DNA from: JAVVHH01 sp965199585
Lineage (GTDB): Bacteria; Pseudomonadota; Alphaproteobacteria; Acetobacterales; Acetobacteraceae
Length of the DNA stretch: 64,000 nucleotides
Assembly: GCA_965199585.1 (NCBI GenBank)
Contig: CBDASI010000002.1
Location: 124,001-188,000, forward strand
Direction of reading: 5' to 3'
In this document: piece by piece, positions 44,815 to 56,734 of the stretch
How the letters are laid out: each line of letters begins with the position of its first letter
How positions within the stretch are numbered: position 1 is the stretch's first letter
The notes under the pieces: model-generated
Database searches by the model: none
What the model was told of the DNA's origin: nothing
The model's input: the letters and a program-made list of their open reading frames with translations, nothing else
Program-made: the position numbers and the translations under genes

Positions 44815-45948
44815 TTGGCCGAACCTGTCTTGAACATTGAGAACGATCCGCCCGAAGACCTTCTGACGGTGCCGCTCGATGCGCTCCATCGCAGCCTGGG
44901 CGCCAAAATGGTCGGCTTCGCCGGCTACTCCCTTCCTGTCCAGTATGGGCCCGGCGTCATGGCTGAGCATCTGCACACGCGCGAGAAGGCGTCGTTGTTC
45001 GACGTCTCCCACATGGGTCAGTTCAGCCTGCACGGCCCGAATGCCGCTTCCTCCCTCGAGCGACTCGTCCCAGGCGACATCAAGGGCCTCGCCGCGGGCC
45101 GCCAGCGCTACACCGTCTTGTTGAACGAAGCCGGCGGGATCGAGGACGACCTGATGGTGGCGAACTACGGCGACCGCCTAGTCGTCGTTGCCAACGCCAG
45201 TCGCAAGGCGGCCGATGGCCACCTCATGGCCGAATACCTGCTCAACGGCGTGACGCTCGAGCAGCATCCGCAGCGTGCCTTGCTCGCGCTCCAGGGACCG
45301 GCCTCGGCCGCCGTGATGCAAGGCCTCTGCCCCGAGGCCGCCGCGCTTCGTTTTCTTGGCGTCGTCGAGGCCACCATCGCCGGTGCGGCGGTGTGGATCA
45401 GTCGCTCCGGCTACAGCGGCGAGGACGGCTTCGAGATCTCCGTGCGCGAGGAGGCCGTCGAGGCCGTGGCCCAGGCTCTGCTCGCCAACCCCGACGTGCT
45501 GCCGGCCGGCCTCGGCGCCCGCGACAGCCTGCGCCTAGAAGCCGGGCTTTGCCTCTACGGCAGCGACATCGACGACGTCACCACACCCGTCGAGGCCAAC
45601 ATCGCCTGGACCATCGCCAAGCACCGGCGTGCGGCCGCCGACTTCATCGGCGCGGCCCCGATCCTCGATCAGCTCGAGCACGGCCCGACCAAACTCCGCG
45701 TCGGCATCCGCCCCACCGGCCGCGCCCCGGCCCGCGCCGAGACCCTGATCGTGGCGCAGGACGGCACCGCCGCCGGCGCCGTCACCTCCGGCGGCTACTC
45801 GCCGTCGCTCGGAGCGCCGATTGCCATGGGCTATGTCCGCCGCGAACTCGCCACCGTCGGCACCGAGCTCGGCTTGCTGATCCGCAACGAGACGCAGCCC
45901 GCTCAGGTCGCAGCCCTCCCCTTCGTCCCGACCCGCTACGCGAAATAA
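44815..45948 (+). CDS. gcvT: Glycine cleavage system T protein (aminomethyltransferase)
   Basis: Transfers the methylene group from lipoyl-bound aminomethyl to tetrahydrofolate. Seen: LGAKMVGFAGYSLPVQYG, REKASLFDVSHMGQ, SGYSGEDGFEI, LGARDSLRLEAGLCLYG and a C-terminal barrel with LGAPIAMGYV. A TTG at 44815 preceded by GGGAG at 7 nt gives 377 residues, close to family length. An in-frame ATG at 44779 lacks a ribosome-binding site, and 44725 lies inside the riboswitch. First gene of gcvT-gcvH-gcvP. Confidence 0.93.
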   Translation: MAEPVLNIENDPPEDLLTVPLDALHRSLGAKMVGFAGYSLPVQYGPGVMAEHLHTREKASLFDVSHMGQFSLHGPNAASSLERLVPGDIKGLAAGRQRYTVLLNEAGGIEDDLMVANYGDRLVVVANASRKAADGHLMAEYLLNGVTLEQHPQRALLALQGPASAAVMQGLCPEAAALRFLGVVEATIAGAAVWISRSGYSGEDGFEISVREEAVEAVAQALLANPDVLPAGLGARDSLRLEAGLCLYGSDIDDVTTPVEANIAWTIAKHRRAAADFIGAAPILDQLEHGPTKLRVGIRPTGRAPARAETLIVAQDGTAAGAVTSGGYSPSLGAPIAMGYVRRELATVGTELGLLIRNETQPAQVAALPFVPTRYAK

Positions 45949-45959
45949 GGATCCCGATC

Positions 45960-46333
45960 ATGTCCGAGACACGGTTCACCAAGGACCATGAATGGGTGCG
46001 GCTCGACGCTAGCGTCGCCACCATCGGCATCACCGATCACGCCCAGCAGGCGCTGGGCGACATCGTCTACGTCGACCTACCGGAAGCCGGCCGGACCGTC
46101 GACGTCGGCGAGCCCTGCGCCGTGGTCGAGAGCGTCAAGGCGGCCAGCGACGTCTACGCTCCGCTGAACGGCACCGTCACCGATCGCAACGACGTCCTCG
46201 TCGACGACCCGGCCCTCGTCAACCGCGCCCCGCAGGAAGAGGGCTGGTTCTTCAAACTCGAGCTGACCGGACGCGCCGAGTTCGACGCGTTGATGGACGA
46301 AGCCGCCTACCGCGCCTTCGTGGACAGTCTCGG

Positions 46334-46337
<4 letters not shown>
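45960..46337 (+). CDS. gcvH: Glycine cleavage system H protein
   Basis: 125-residue lipoyl carrier that shuttles the aminomethyl group between P, T and L proteins. The lipoylated lysine is Lys60 in VVESVKAASDVYAP, in the expected hammerhead hairpin. N-terminal KDHEWVRLD and ITDHAQQALGDIVYVDLP are conserved. AAGGA lies 8-9 nt before the ATG. Its stop overlaps the gcvP start by 4 nt. Confidence 0.97.
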
Positions 46338-49200
<2,863 letters not shown>

Positions 49201-49204
<4 letters not shown>

Positions 49205-50157
49205 ACCGACTTACCCCATGGTCCGCAGCAGTCGTCGCGTGTGCGCTGCTGACGTCGTGCGCGTCGCCGCCGTTGGTCATGGGGGTGGTCGATCCCGAGC
49301 GGGTCGATAGCGGGTCGACCGCGGTGGAGGCGGGTAACTGCACGGTGAAGCGGCTGGGCAGCGTGCCGGTGACGATGGCCGGATTGCCCGTGGTGCCGGC
49401 GACGATCAACGGGCGGCCGGCACGGCTCATCCTCGATACCGGCGCGGAAAGCTCGATCATCAGCGGCACGGCGGCGCGGCGGCTGGGGGTCACCACCAAA
49501 TACGACTTCGCCCGCTCGATGCACGGGATTGGCGAGGCGGTGCAGACCGGCGACGCCCGGCTGGACAGCATGGTGCTCGGCGGCGCGACGCTGGCATACC
49601 CGCGCGCGCTGGTCGGTCCGGTCGCGCTCAATCTCGGCAGCGTCGAACCGGACGGCCTGCTCGGCGCCTCGCTGCTGGCCGATTTCGACCTTGACCTCGA
49701 CCTACCGAACCGCCGGCTCGACCTTTACGAGCGGATGGAGTGCCCCACCTTCACCCCGCCCTGGGCCGGCCGTTTCACGACGCTGGAGACCACTCGCTCT
49801 CTGAGTTCGCACCCGTTTTTCCCTATTGCGATGGACGGCCGGGCCATGAGCGCCTCGCTCGACACCGGCGCGCAGCGGACGGTGCTGTCCGCCGCCTCGG
49901 CCAAGCGCGCCGGCATCGGCGCCGCATCACGCCTGCCCGGCGCCGAGATCCGCGCGCGCGGCGCCGCCGGCGAGACGCTGCCGGCGGAGATGCACGCGCT
50001 GCGGCTCAGCGTCGGTGACATTTCCAGCGCGACGGCAGTGATGGTCACGCCGGTGTCGCTACCCAACGACATCGACGCCCTGCTCGGCGCCGACTTCCTC
50101 CAGACGCACCGTGTCTGGCTGTCCTACGGCTCCCGCCGCCTCTTCGTCGCCAATTGA
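49201..50157 (+). CDS. Lipoprotein with two retropepsin-like aspartyl protease domains
   Basis: 318 residues from the ATG overlapping the gcvP stop. The N-terminus ends in a lipobox (LLTSC, Cys20), so it is lipid-anchored. Two tandem pepsin-half domains each carry the active motif: LILDTGAESS (Asp79) and ASLDTGAQRT (Asp221), with flap and L-L-G-A-x-L/F repeats (DGLLGASLL, DALLGADFL) ending each half. Both Asp residues in one chain could build a complete active site like an intramolecular retropepsin dimer. Substrate unknown; link to glycine cleavage unclear. Confidence 0.8.
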
Positions 50158-50166
50158 TCAGAGACG

Positions 50167-50190
50167 GAAGCCGTAGGGCTTCAGCCCACC
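50167..50190. repeat. REP-like palindrome fragment
   Basis: GAAGCC-gtag-GGCTTC hairpin joined to a GGGCTTCAGCCCACC copy of the dispersed palindrome also present at 8218-8297. Located between two convergent genes. Confidence 0.55.
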
Positions 50191-50233
50191 ATCACGCTCC
50201 GCCCCACGATCGACGTCATCAGAGGACGCCCGC

Positions 50234-50983
50234 TCAAAACAGCGGCGCGTTATAAAGACGGGTGACGTCGGCGCCGACCGAGACCTGCGGCTGCGATGGC
50301 TCGGTGACGTGCAGCGCGCGCTCCTCGGCCGTCACGGTGGCGCGGGTGGCGGCGACGATATCGCGCAGGCTGGCGCCGGGCGGCGCCAGGGCGCGGAGCA
50401 AGGCGTCGCCGAAAACGGTGTGTTCGGCCCCGGCCTGACAGCCGAACGACGTACGGTCCGCGCGCGCTGCGGTGAAGATGATCCGGTGCGGCTCCTGCAG
50501 CGCCGGGATGAACGACCCGGCGAAACACGCCGACAGCAACAGCACGGTGTCCCGCCCACGCAACGGCTCGAGCCAGCGCTTCAACGCCGCCGTCCCGATC
50601 GGCTCGAGTTCCTCGCCGCCGGCGGCACGGCCGAGCAGGCCGGGCGCGCCATGGGTGCTGGCATAAATCAGGACGATGTCGCCGGGCGCCTCTGCTGCCG
50701 CGATGTCGGCGATGGTCTTTTCGATGATGGCGGGCTCGGTCGTCTCGTGCAGCACGATCGGCACCACGCGGAACCGGGCCGCACCCCGCTGTAGCTCGGC
50801 CGGCAGCGCGGCGACGTCGTTCTGCGACCAGCTTTCCCCGAACAGGCCGAGCCCGACATACCAGAGCCGTGGCCGAAGGTCGGGCGCCGCGACCGCCGCC
50901 GACGCGGCATCGGGCGGCACCGCCGCCGGCGCGGCGCATCCCGACAGCGCGAGCAGGCCAAGGCCGATCAGGGCGCCGCGCAC
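50234..50983 (-). CDS. Legumain-like (peptidase C13/caspase-fold) lipoprotein
   Basis: 249 residues with an N-terminal lipoprotein signal (LALSGC, Cys16). The caspase-like hydrolase fold carries the catalytic His111 in YASTHGAPG and Cys153 in LLLSACFAGSF. The downstream TSFGCQAGAEHTVFGDALL is typical of bacterial C13 proteins related to legumain and the GPI transamidase. Predicted envelope-anchored Asn/Asp-directed protease or transpeptidase; substrate unknown. It is followed 3 nt upstream on the map by the dehydrogenase gene of the same strand. Confidence 0.82.
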   Translation of the reverse strand: MRGALIGLGLLALSGCAAPAAVPPDAASAAVAAPDLRPRLWYVGLGLFGESWSQNDVAALPAELQRGAARFRVVPIVLHETTEPAIIEKTIADIAAAEAPGDIVLIYASTHGAPGLLGRAAGGEELEPIGTAALKRWLEPLRGRDTVLLLSACFAGSFIPALQEPHRIIFTAARADRTSFGCQAGAEHTVFGDALLRALAPPGASLRDIVAATRATVTAEERALHVTEPSQPQVSVGADVTRLYNAPLF

Positions 50984-50986
50984 GGG

Positions 50987-51964
50987 CTAGTACCCGCGCT
51001 CGATGTCGAAGCGGTTGGGCAACGGCGCTCCGTCGCGATGCGCCCGCAGGTTGTCGAACAGGATGTCCAGGCTACGGCTGTTATAGGTGTTCGGATCGTC
51101 CGCCGAATTGTGCGGCGTGATGATCACGTTCCTCGTCGTCCAAAAACGGTGACCCGGCGGCAACGGCTCCGGATCGAACACGTCCAGCACGGCCCCGCCC
51201 AGCTGTCCGGAGTCGAGCGCGTCCATCACCGCCTCTTGATCGATCAGGCCGCCCCGCCCGATGTTCACGATTCCCGCGCCCCGCGGCAGCATCGCGATCC
51301 GCTCGCGGCTGAGCAACCCCTTGGTCGCCGGCGTCAGCGGAGTCGCCAGGAACACGATCTCGGCCTGCGGCAGCACGCCATCCAACGCGTCGACGGTGAT
51401 CGTCTCGTGGCACGCCGGGTGCGGCGCCGCGCTGTTGCGCACCCCGGTGACGTGCATTCCGAATGCGTGCGCATGCGCGGCCGTGCTGCCGCCGAGGCTG
51501 CCGAGGCCCACGATGACGACGCGATGCCCGGCCAGCACGGTACCGTGCATCATCTTCCAGACGCCGTCCCGCTGGTTGCTGAGCTGTGCCGGCAGCCGGT
51601 TGACCAGCATCAGCAGCGCCATCAACCCATACTCGCCCGCCTTGGCCGCATGCGCGCCGCGGTTGTTGAGCAGCGCCACGCCCTCGGGCAGCCAGTCGAA
51701 CGGCGCCAATTTATCCAGCCCGGCCGAGGTCACGTAGATCATCTTAAGCTTCGGCGATGCCGGCAGCCCCTCGACGACCGCGGCCGTGTGCGCGACCAGG
51801 ATCTCGGCATCCTGCATGCCCGCCGCGAATGCGTCCGGGGTCTCGCCGAACGAGAGAGTGTGACCGCCCGACACGTCCGGCGCCCGCGCGGCGGCACCGT
51901 CCCAGGTCTCCTGGGTGAGCGAGAAGTTGGTGGCGCTGGGCTTGCTCTGCAGATGGATGCGCAA
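50987..51964 (-). CDS. D-2-hydroxyacid dehydrogenase family protein
   Basis: 325 residues from a TTG at 51964 with GAGG 5 nt before it. NAD-binding motif VVIVGLGSLGGS. The catalytic Arg is in VNIGRGGLID, the Glu in DVFDPEPLPPGH and the His in VIITPHNSADD, so the triad is complete. Family members reduce 2-keto acids or oxidise D-2-hydroxy acids such as glycerate or glyoxylate derivatives. Reading further upstream overlaps the methyltransferase gene antisense-like and is not used. It begins 8 nt after that gene's stop. Confidence 0.87.
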   Translation of the reverse strand: MRIHLQSKPSATNFSLTQETWDGAAARAPDVSGGHTLSFGETPDAFAAGMQDAEILVAHTAAVVEGLPASPKLKMIYVTSAGLDKLAPFDWLPEGVALLNNRGAHAAKAGEYGLMALLMLVNRLPAQLSNQRDGVWKMMHGTVLAGHRVVIVGLGSLGGSTAAHAHAFGMHVTGVRNSAAPHPACHETITVDALDGVLPQAEIVFLATPLTPATKGLLSRERIAMLPRGAGIVNIGRGGLIDQEAVMDALDSGQLGGAVLDVFDPEPLPPGHRFWTTRNVIITPHNSADDPNTYNSRSLDILFDNLRAHRDGAPLPNRFDIERGY

Positions 51965-51972
51965 GGGAACCT

Positions 51973-52686
51973 CTATCGGGACAAATCGTGCAGCAGGATG
52001 GCTGCGGTCTGGGCGACATTCAAACTCTGCACCGGCCCGAGCGACGGGATGCGGATCCGCCGCCGGCAGGCAGCCTCGACCTCGGGCAGCAGGCCGAACT
52101 CCTCGTTGCCGAGCACCAGCATGATGGGCCGATCCCGCGGCAGTGACTGCAGCGGCACCGCGTCCGGCGACAGCGTGGTCGCCGCGGTGCGATAGAACGG
52201 CTCGATGGCCTTCAGCATCCCGGGCATGTCGGTGGTCATGTAGAGGTCGAGCTGCTCGAGCCCGCCTTCGGCCACGCGGTAGGCGGCGTCCGACGGGAAG
52301 GCCTGGTCCTTGGTGTCGTGTAGGATCAGCGCCGGCACCCCGAAGAAGGCGGCGCTGCGGGCGATGGCACCGAGATTGTGCGGGTTGCCGATCCCGTCCA
52401 GCGCGAGCAGCAGCTTGTGGCGCGGCGGGTTGGCCGGGTCGAAGCGGGCGATCTGGCGCGGATTGGCCAGTGCGACGATGCCGCCGTGATGCGTGGTGCC
52501 GGCCACGCGCTCGAGCTCGTCGGCCGGCAGCAGGCGGTACGGCAAGCGGCGCTTGGCCATCGCGGCGCAGAACGGGCCGGCATTGGCTTTGACGGCGTCG
52601 CCGTAGAAGAGCCGGTTCACGTCGTCGAGGCGGCGGGTAAACAGGGCGGCGACGGCGTTGAGGCCGCAGATCCGGTCGTCGGGCAT
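51973..52686 (-). CDS. TrmH-family RNA 2'-O-methyltransferase
   Basis: 237 residues. The N-terminal substrate-binding domain (ICGLNAVAALFTRRLDDVNRLF) is followed by a SPOUT domain with LDGIGNPHNLGAIARSAAFFGV, VLGNEEFGLLPEV and SLNVAQTAAILLHD, the three conserved motifs. Predicted to methylate rRNA or tRNA ribose. This is the second TrmH-type gene in the window (the first is at 2245). Divergent from the pseudouridine synthase gene. Confidence 0.9.
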   Translation of the reverse strand: MPDDRICGLNAVAALFTRRLDDVNRLFYGDAVKANAGPFCAAMAKRRLPYRLLPADELERVAGTTHHGGIVALANPRQIARFDPANPPRHKLLLALDGIGNPHNLGAIARSAAFFGVPALILHDTKDQAFPSDAAYRVAEGGLEQLDLYMTTDMPGMLKAIEPFYRTAATTLSPDAVPLQSLPRDRPIMLVLGNEEFGLLPEVEAACRRRIRIPSLGPVQSLNVAQTAAILLHDLSR

Positions 52687-52732
52687 GCCCGTGCTTCCGC
52701 TCCGGGGCGTGACGTGTCAACTCCTGGCCGCG

Positions 52733-53383
52733 ATGGATCCTCTGCCGCCGATCTTGTTTCAAAGCGACGGACTAGTCGTGCTCGACAAGCCCGCCGGGCT
52801 GCCGGTGCATGCGGGGCCGCGCGGCGGCGCCAGCGTGGAGGACTGGTTCGGCCTGTTGTCGCGGCGGCGATCCGGACCGTGGCTGGCGCACCGGCTGGAC
52901 CAGGATACAGCGGGCTGCCTAGTGATCGCGCTACGGCGGGCGGCGCTGATCGAGGCGCAGGCGCTGTTCGCGGCCGGGCTCGTGCACAAGACTTACTGGG
53001 CGGTTGTCGCCCGCGGGCCTGCAAGCGAGTCCGGCGTGATCGATGCACCGCTAATCAAGCGGAGCCGGCCCGGGGCCTGGCGCATGGCGGTCGACCCGGC
53101 GGGCCAGCCCGCCCGCACCGCCTGGCGCGTGCTGGGCCGCACCGGCGATCGCGCCTGGCTCGAGCTGACGCCGCAGACGGGACGCACGCACCAGATCAGG
53201 GTCCACTGCGCGCATCTCGGCTGCCCCCTGATCGGCGACCCCGTCTACGGCACGCCCGGCGGCGACCGCCTGCAGCTGCTCGCCCGCGCGATCATGCTGC
53301 CGATGGCCGAGCCGGTGAGCGCCACCGCGCCGCCGCCACCGCATATGATCGGTGGGCTGCGCGCGTTGGGCTGGACAGGGTGA
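52733..53383 (+). CDS. RluA-family pseudouridine synthase without S4 domain
   Basis: 216 residues from ATG 52733: ILFQSDGLVVLDKPAGLPVH, catalytic Asp in AHRLDQDTAGCLV, TGRTHQIRVHCAHLGCPLIGDPVYG. The lack of an S4 domain and the short length resemble RluA/TruC-type enzymes that modify tRNA or 23S rRNA. A longer start at 52658 would overlap the divergent methyltransferase start, so the internal ATG is preferred. Confidence 0.88.
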   Translation: MDPLPPILFQSDGLVVLDKPAGLPVHAGPRGGASVEDWFGLLSRRRSGPWLAHRLDQDTAGCLVIALRRAALIEAQALFAAGLVHKTYWAVVARGPASESGVIDAPLIKRSRPGAWRMAVDPAGQPARTAWRVLGRTGDRAWLELTPQTGRTHQIRVHCAHLGCPLIGDPVYGTPGGDRLQLLARAIMLPMAEPVSATAPPPPHMIGGLRALGWTG

Positions 53384-53420
53384 GTGGACCACACGCCGAC
53401 GCGTCATTTCCGCCCCTTCC

Positions 53421-53491
53421 TCGTCATCGCGAGCGCAGCGCGGTAATCCAGGATGGTAGGCGGAGCCCATGCCGCTAGCCTGGACTGCCGC
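53421..53491. repeat. Dispersed extragenic palindrome (GCGAGCGCAGCG type)
   Basis: CGTCATCGCGAGCGCAGCGC with GGTAATCCAGG, then an imperfect inverted copy CCTGGACTGCCGCG. The same CGTCATTGCGAGCG...AATCCAGG unit is a common intergenic palindrome in alphaproteobacteria. Lies between convergent genes. Confidence 0.7.
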
Positions 53492-53512
53492 GTGATTGGT
53501 GACAGCGAGCGG

Positions 53513-54430
53513 TTAGCCGCGCAGGAACCACAGCCGGAACAGCGCCGTCTCTAGCGCCGTCTGGCGATGCAGGCCCGGCAGCGAGAGCGCGCGCAGGCGG
53601 GCGACCGCGCCACCACGCAGCGCGGTGTTCAGCGCGTTGACCGTCCGCCGCGCCTCCGGCGTCAGCACCGGGACGTTCCGCAGCGCCGCGACGTTGGCCC
53701 GCAGCATGGCGATGTAGGCCTTCGGCCCCCGCCGCAGCGCCGCCACCGCACGATGCCGCTGCGAGGCGGGCGCTCCGATCAGGTTGGCCGCGTGCTGGCG
53801 GTAGAGCATCGTCGGCTCCGGATCGACGATCACCCGGCCGCCGGCCCCGGTGACGATCAGGTAACTCCACCAATCGTGCAGCGGACCTTCCGGTGGAAGG
53901 CTGGCGGCGACCAGCGACACCGCGGCGGGGTCGAGCACAATGGTGCAACCGGTGGCGATGTTCTGAGTCAGCGCGGCCGCGAAGCTCGGCGGCCGGGTCA
54001 CGGGCGCGCTGACCCCGATCGGGACGAGCTCGTCATCGACGAGCATCTGCCGGCTGCAATACAACGCCGGCCCGGGCGCCGCCCCCAGGGCGGACAGCGC
54101 GCGCGACAGCTTCTCGGGCAGCCAGACGTCGTCCTGGTCGGAGAAGGCGACCGGCAGGCCCAGCCCCCGCGCCGCCGCGATCAGGGCATAGAAATTGCCC
54201 GCCACGCCGAGCCGGCCGGGCGTGTCGATGCGACGGCATCGGTCGGGCCCGATATCGGCCGCGAACGCTTCCATGATGCCGAGGGTCCCGTCGGTGGACC
54301 CGTCGTCGCGCCAGAGCAGCATCCAGCCGCGCTCGGTCTGCGCCTGAAAACTGCCGAGCTGATCGCGCAGAAAGCGGGCGCCGTTGAAGGTCGAAAGAAG
54401 GATCGCGATGCGCGGTGTCGGTGTCGTCAA
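53513..54430 (-). CDS. Family 2 glycosyltransferase, rhamnosyltransferase-like
   Basis: 305 residues from a TTG overlapping the rfbD stop (TTGA). GT-A fold: IAILLSTFNGARFLRDQLGS, WRDDGSTDGT, and the metal-binding FSDQDDVWLPEKL, the form usual in rhamnosyltransferases. The last gene of the rfbB-rfbA-rfbC-rfbD operon, so dTDP-rhamnose is the likely donor. Frames open further upstream cover rfbD out of frame and are not coding. Confidence 0.87.
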   Translation of the reverse strand: MTTPTPRIAILLSTFNGARFLRDQLGSFQAQTERGWMLLWRDDGSTDGTLGIMEAFAADIGPDRCRRIDTPGRLGVAGNFYALIAAARGLGLPVAFSDQDDVWLPEKLSRALSALGAAPGPALYCSRQMLVDDELVPIGVSAPVTRPPSFAAALTQNIATGCTIVLDPAAVSLVAASLPPEGPLHDWWSYLIVTGAGGRVIVDPEPTMLYRQHAANLIGAPASQRHRAVAALRRGPKAYIAMLRANVAALRNVPVLTPEARRTVNALNTALRGGAVARLRALSLPGLHRQTALETALFRLWFLRG

Positions 54431-55305
54431 GCGTCCGCTTCTGCGGGGGCCAGGAGCCGGTCGACGGTCTGGGCCAGGCTCCGCTGCCACGCCGGCTGCC
54501 GTAGGCCGAACACGCGCTCGAGCTTGCCGCAGTCGAGCCGGCTGTCGGCGGGCCGCTTGGCCGGGGTCGGGAACTCCGCCGTGCCGATCGGCTCGACGGT
54601 GGGCACCCGCGCGCCATGCCGCGCCGCTTCGGCAAAGATGGCTTCGGCGAAGCCGTGCCACGTCGTCTCGCCCGTGCCGCAGCTGTTGAACACGCCGGCA
54701 TACTCGTCCCGCCACTCGGACGTTGCAGCGCGGGCGATGCCGAGCACGATATCGGCCAGGTCGGCCGCCGCCGTCGGGCAACCGCGCTGGTCGGCGACGA
54801 CGCGCAAATGGTCGCGCGTATTGCCGAGCGTCAGCATGGTGCGGACGAAGTTCTTGCCGGTCGCGGAGTACACCCAGGCAGTCCGCACCACGATGGCGCG
54901 GGGGCAGGCGGCCAGCACGGCCGCTTCGCCGGCGAGCTTGGTGGCGCCGTAGACGCCGGTCGGGCCGGTCGGATCGGTCTCGACGTAGGGCGCGCCCTTG
55001 TCGCCGTCGAACACGTAATCGGTCGAGACATGGATCAGCGGGATGCCGGCCTCGGCGCATAGGCGCGCAAGCCGGGCCGGGCCGTCACGGTTGGCGCGGG
55101 CGGCGCCGTCGGGATCGGTCTCGGCCGCATCGACCGCCGTCCACGCGGCAGCGTTGATCACGCAGTCGGGCCTGGCCGCCAGGAACGCCGCATCGATCGT
55201 CTCGGGCCGGTCGAAATCGAACTCGGGCCGCCCGACCACCGTCACGTCCGGATAAGGCGCCAGCGCGCTGGCAAGCTGGCCTTGCCCGCCGGTGACCAGG
55301 ATCAC
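54427..55305 (-). CDS. rfbD: dTDP-4-dehydrorhamnose reductase
   Basis: Last step of dTDP-L-rhamnose synthesis. 292 residues from a GTG that overlaps the rfbC stop (GTGA). Rossmann motif MILVTGGQGQLASAL; WTAVDAAETD; STDYVFDGDKGAPYVE; catalytic YGATK (Tyr-x3-Lys); RTAWVYSATGKNF. Cytoplasmic. Fourth gene of the operon. Confidence 0.95.
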   Translation of the reverse strand: MILVTGGQGQLASALAPYPDVTVVGRPEFDFDRPETIDAAFLAARPDCVINAAAWTAVDAAETDPDGAARANRDGPARLARLCAEAGIPLIHVSTDYVFDGDKGAPYVETDPTGPTGVYGATKLAGEAAVLAACPRAIVVRTAWVYSATGKNFVRTMLTLGNTRDHLRVVADQRGCPTAAADLADIVLGIARAATSEWRDEYAGVFNSCGTGETTWHGFAEAIFAEAARHGARVPTVEPIGTAEFPTPAKRPADSRLDCGKLERVFGLRQPAWQRSLAQTVDRLLAPAEADA

Positions 55306-55856
55306 GCGAACAGCTCCGGCAGGTCCGCCCAGGCCGGCAACACCGTGTCCTTGTCGGACAGGATCGCCTGGCCGCCCTCGATCGGCCAAGGCAACGCCAG
55401 TGTCGGGTCGTTCCAGATCACGCCGCGCTCGGCCGCGCGGTCATACGGCGCCGTCACCTTGTAGAGCACCTCGGTGTCCGGCTGCAGCGTGCAGAACCCG
55501 TGCAGGAAGCCTGCCGGGATCCAGAGCTGACGCCAGTTCTCCGCCGACAGCTCGACCCCGACCCAGCGCCCGAAGGTGGGCGACGAGCGCCGTGCATCGA
55601 CCGCCACGTCCCAGATCGCGCCCTTCAGGCACCGCACCAGCTTGCCCTGCGCATTCGGCCCGATCTGGCAGTGCAGCCCCCGCAGCACGCCCCGGTCGCG
55701 CGACAGGCTCTGGTTGTCCTGCACGAAAGTGGCATCCACCCCGGCCGCCACGAACCGCGCGCCGTTCCAGGTCTCGGAGAAGAAGCCCCGCGCATCGCCG
55801 AACTTGTCCGGCGTGATCGCGACGATTCCGGCAACGCCGAACGTCTCGGCCTTCAT
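55302..55856 (-). CDS. rfbC: dTDP-4-dehydrorhamnose 3,5-epimerase
   Basis: 184-residue cupin enzyme: DARGFFSETWN, FVQDNQSLSRDRGVLRGLHCQ with the catalytic-type His in LRGLHCQ, WIPAGFLHGFCTL and the Tyr region EVLYKVTAPYD. Normal family length. Its ATG overlaps the rfbA stop by 4 nt; its own stop overlaps rfbD. Confidence 0.95.
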   Translation of the reverse strand: MKAETFGVAGIVAITPDKFGDARGFFSETWNGARFVAAGVDATFVQDNQSLSRDRGVLRGLHCQIGPNAQGKLVRCLKGAIWDVAVDARRSSPTFGRWVGVELSAENWRQLWIPAGFLHGFCTLQPDTEVLYKVTAPYDRAAERGVIWNDPTLALPWPIEGGQAILSDKDTVLPAWADLPELFA

Positions 55857-56734
55857 GCGTGATGCCCATCGGCGAGTTCCAGCAGCAACCGTCCCAGCTC
55901 CGTCTTCTTCAACCCGTTCGCCGCCGCCCGCAGCCCAACCTTGTCGATAAACCCCATCCGGTACGCCACTTCCTCCGGGCAGCCCACCAACAGCCCCTGC
56001 CGATCCTGGATCGTCTGCACGAACGTCGCCGCCTGCAGCAGGCTATCCGGCATGCCCGCGTCGAGCCAAGCGCAGCCGCGTCCCAGCCGCTCGACCTGCA
56101 GCGAGCCTTCCTCGAGATACATCCGATTGAGGTCGGTGATCTCCAGCTCGCCCCGTGCGGACGGCCGCACCTTGCGCGCCATCTCGCTCACCCGGTGATC
56201 GTAGAAATACAGCCCGGTCACCGCCCAGTTCGACTTCGGCGCCGTCGGCTTCTCGACGATGTCGATCGCCCGCCCATCCTCTCCGAACTGCACCACGCCA
56301 TACCGCTCGGGGTCGCGCACCTGATAGGCAAACACCGTCGCCCCTGCCTCGCGCTTGAGCGCGCCCTGCAGCATTACGCTGAGCTTGTCGCCGAAGATCA
56401 GGTTGTCGCCCAACGCCAGCGCGCAGGGGTCGCCGTCGATCCAGTCCTCGCCAATGTGGAACGCTTGCGCGAGACCTTCCGGCTTTGGCTGTTCGGCATA
56501 GGTGAAGTTGATGCCGAGTCGCTCGCCACTGCCGAGCAGCCGGCGAAACTGCGGCAGGTCGTCCGGCGTGGAGATGATCATGATGTCGCGGATGCCGGCC
56601 AGCATCAGCACCGACAGCGGATAATAGATCATCGGCTTGTCATAGACCGGCAGCAATTGCTTGCTCGACGCGAGCGTGATCGGGTGCAGCCGCGTCCCGC
56701 TGCCGCCCGCCAGAATGACGCCCTTCTGACTCAT
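55853..56734 (-). CDS. rfbA: Glucose-1-phosphate thymidylyltransferase
   Basis: First step of dTDP-rhamnose synthesis, making dTDP-glucose. 293 residues from ATG 56734 overlapping the rfbB stop. Nucleotide loop GVILAGGSGTRLHP, SSKQLLPVYDKPMIYYP, ALGDNLIFG and WLDAGMPDSLLQA are all present. An upstream extension to 56812 lies within rfbB and is rejected. Confidence 0.96.
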   Translation of the reverse strand: MSQKGVILAGGSGTRLHPITLASSKQLLPVYDKPMIYYPLSVLMLAGIRDIMIISTPDDLPQFRRLLGSGERLGINFTYAEQPKPEGLAQAFHIGEDWIDGDPCALALGDNLIFGDKLSVMLQGALKREAGATVFAYQVRDPERYGVVQFGEDGRAIDIVEKPTAPKSNWAVTGLYFYDHRVSEMARKVRPSARGELEITDLNRMYLEEGSLQVERLGRGCAWLDAGMPDSLLQAATFVQTIQDRQGLLVGCPEEVAYRMGFIDKVGLRAAANGLKKTELGRLLLELADGHHA

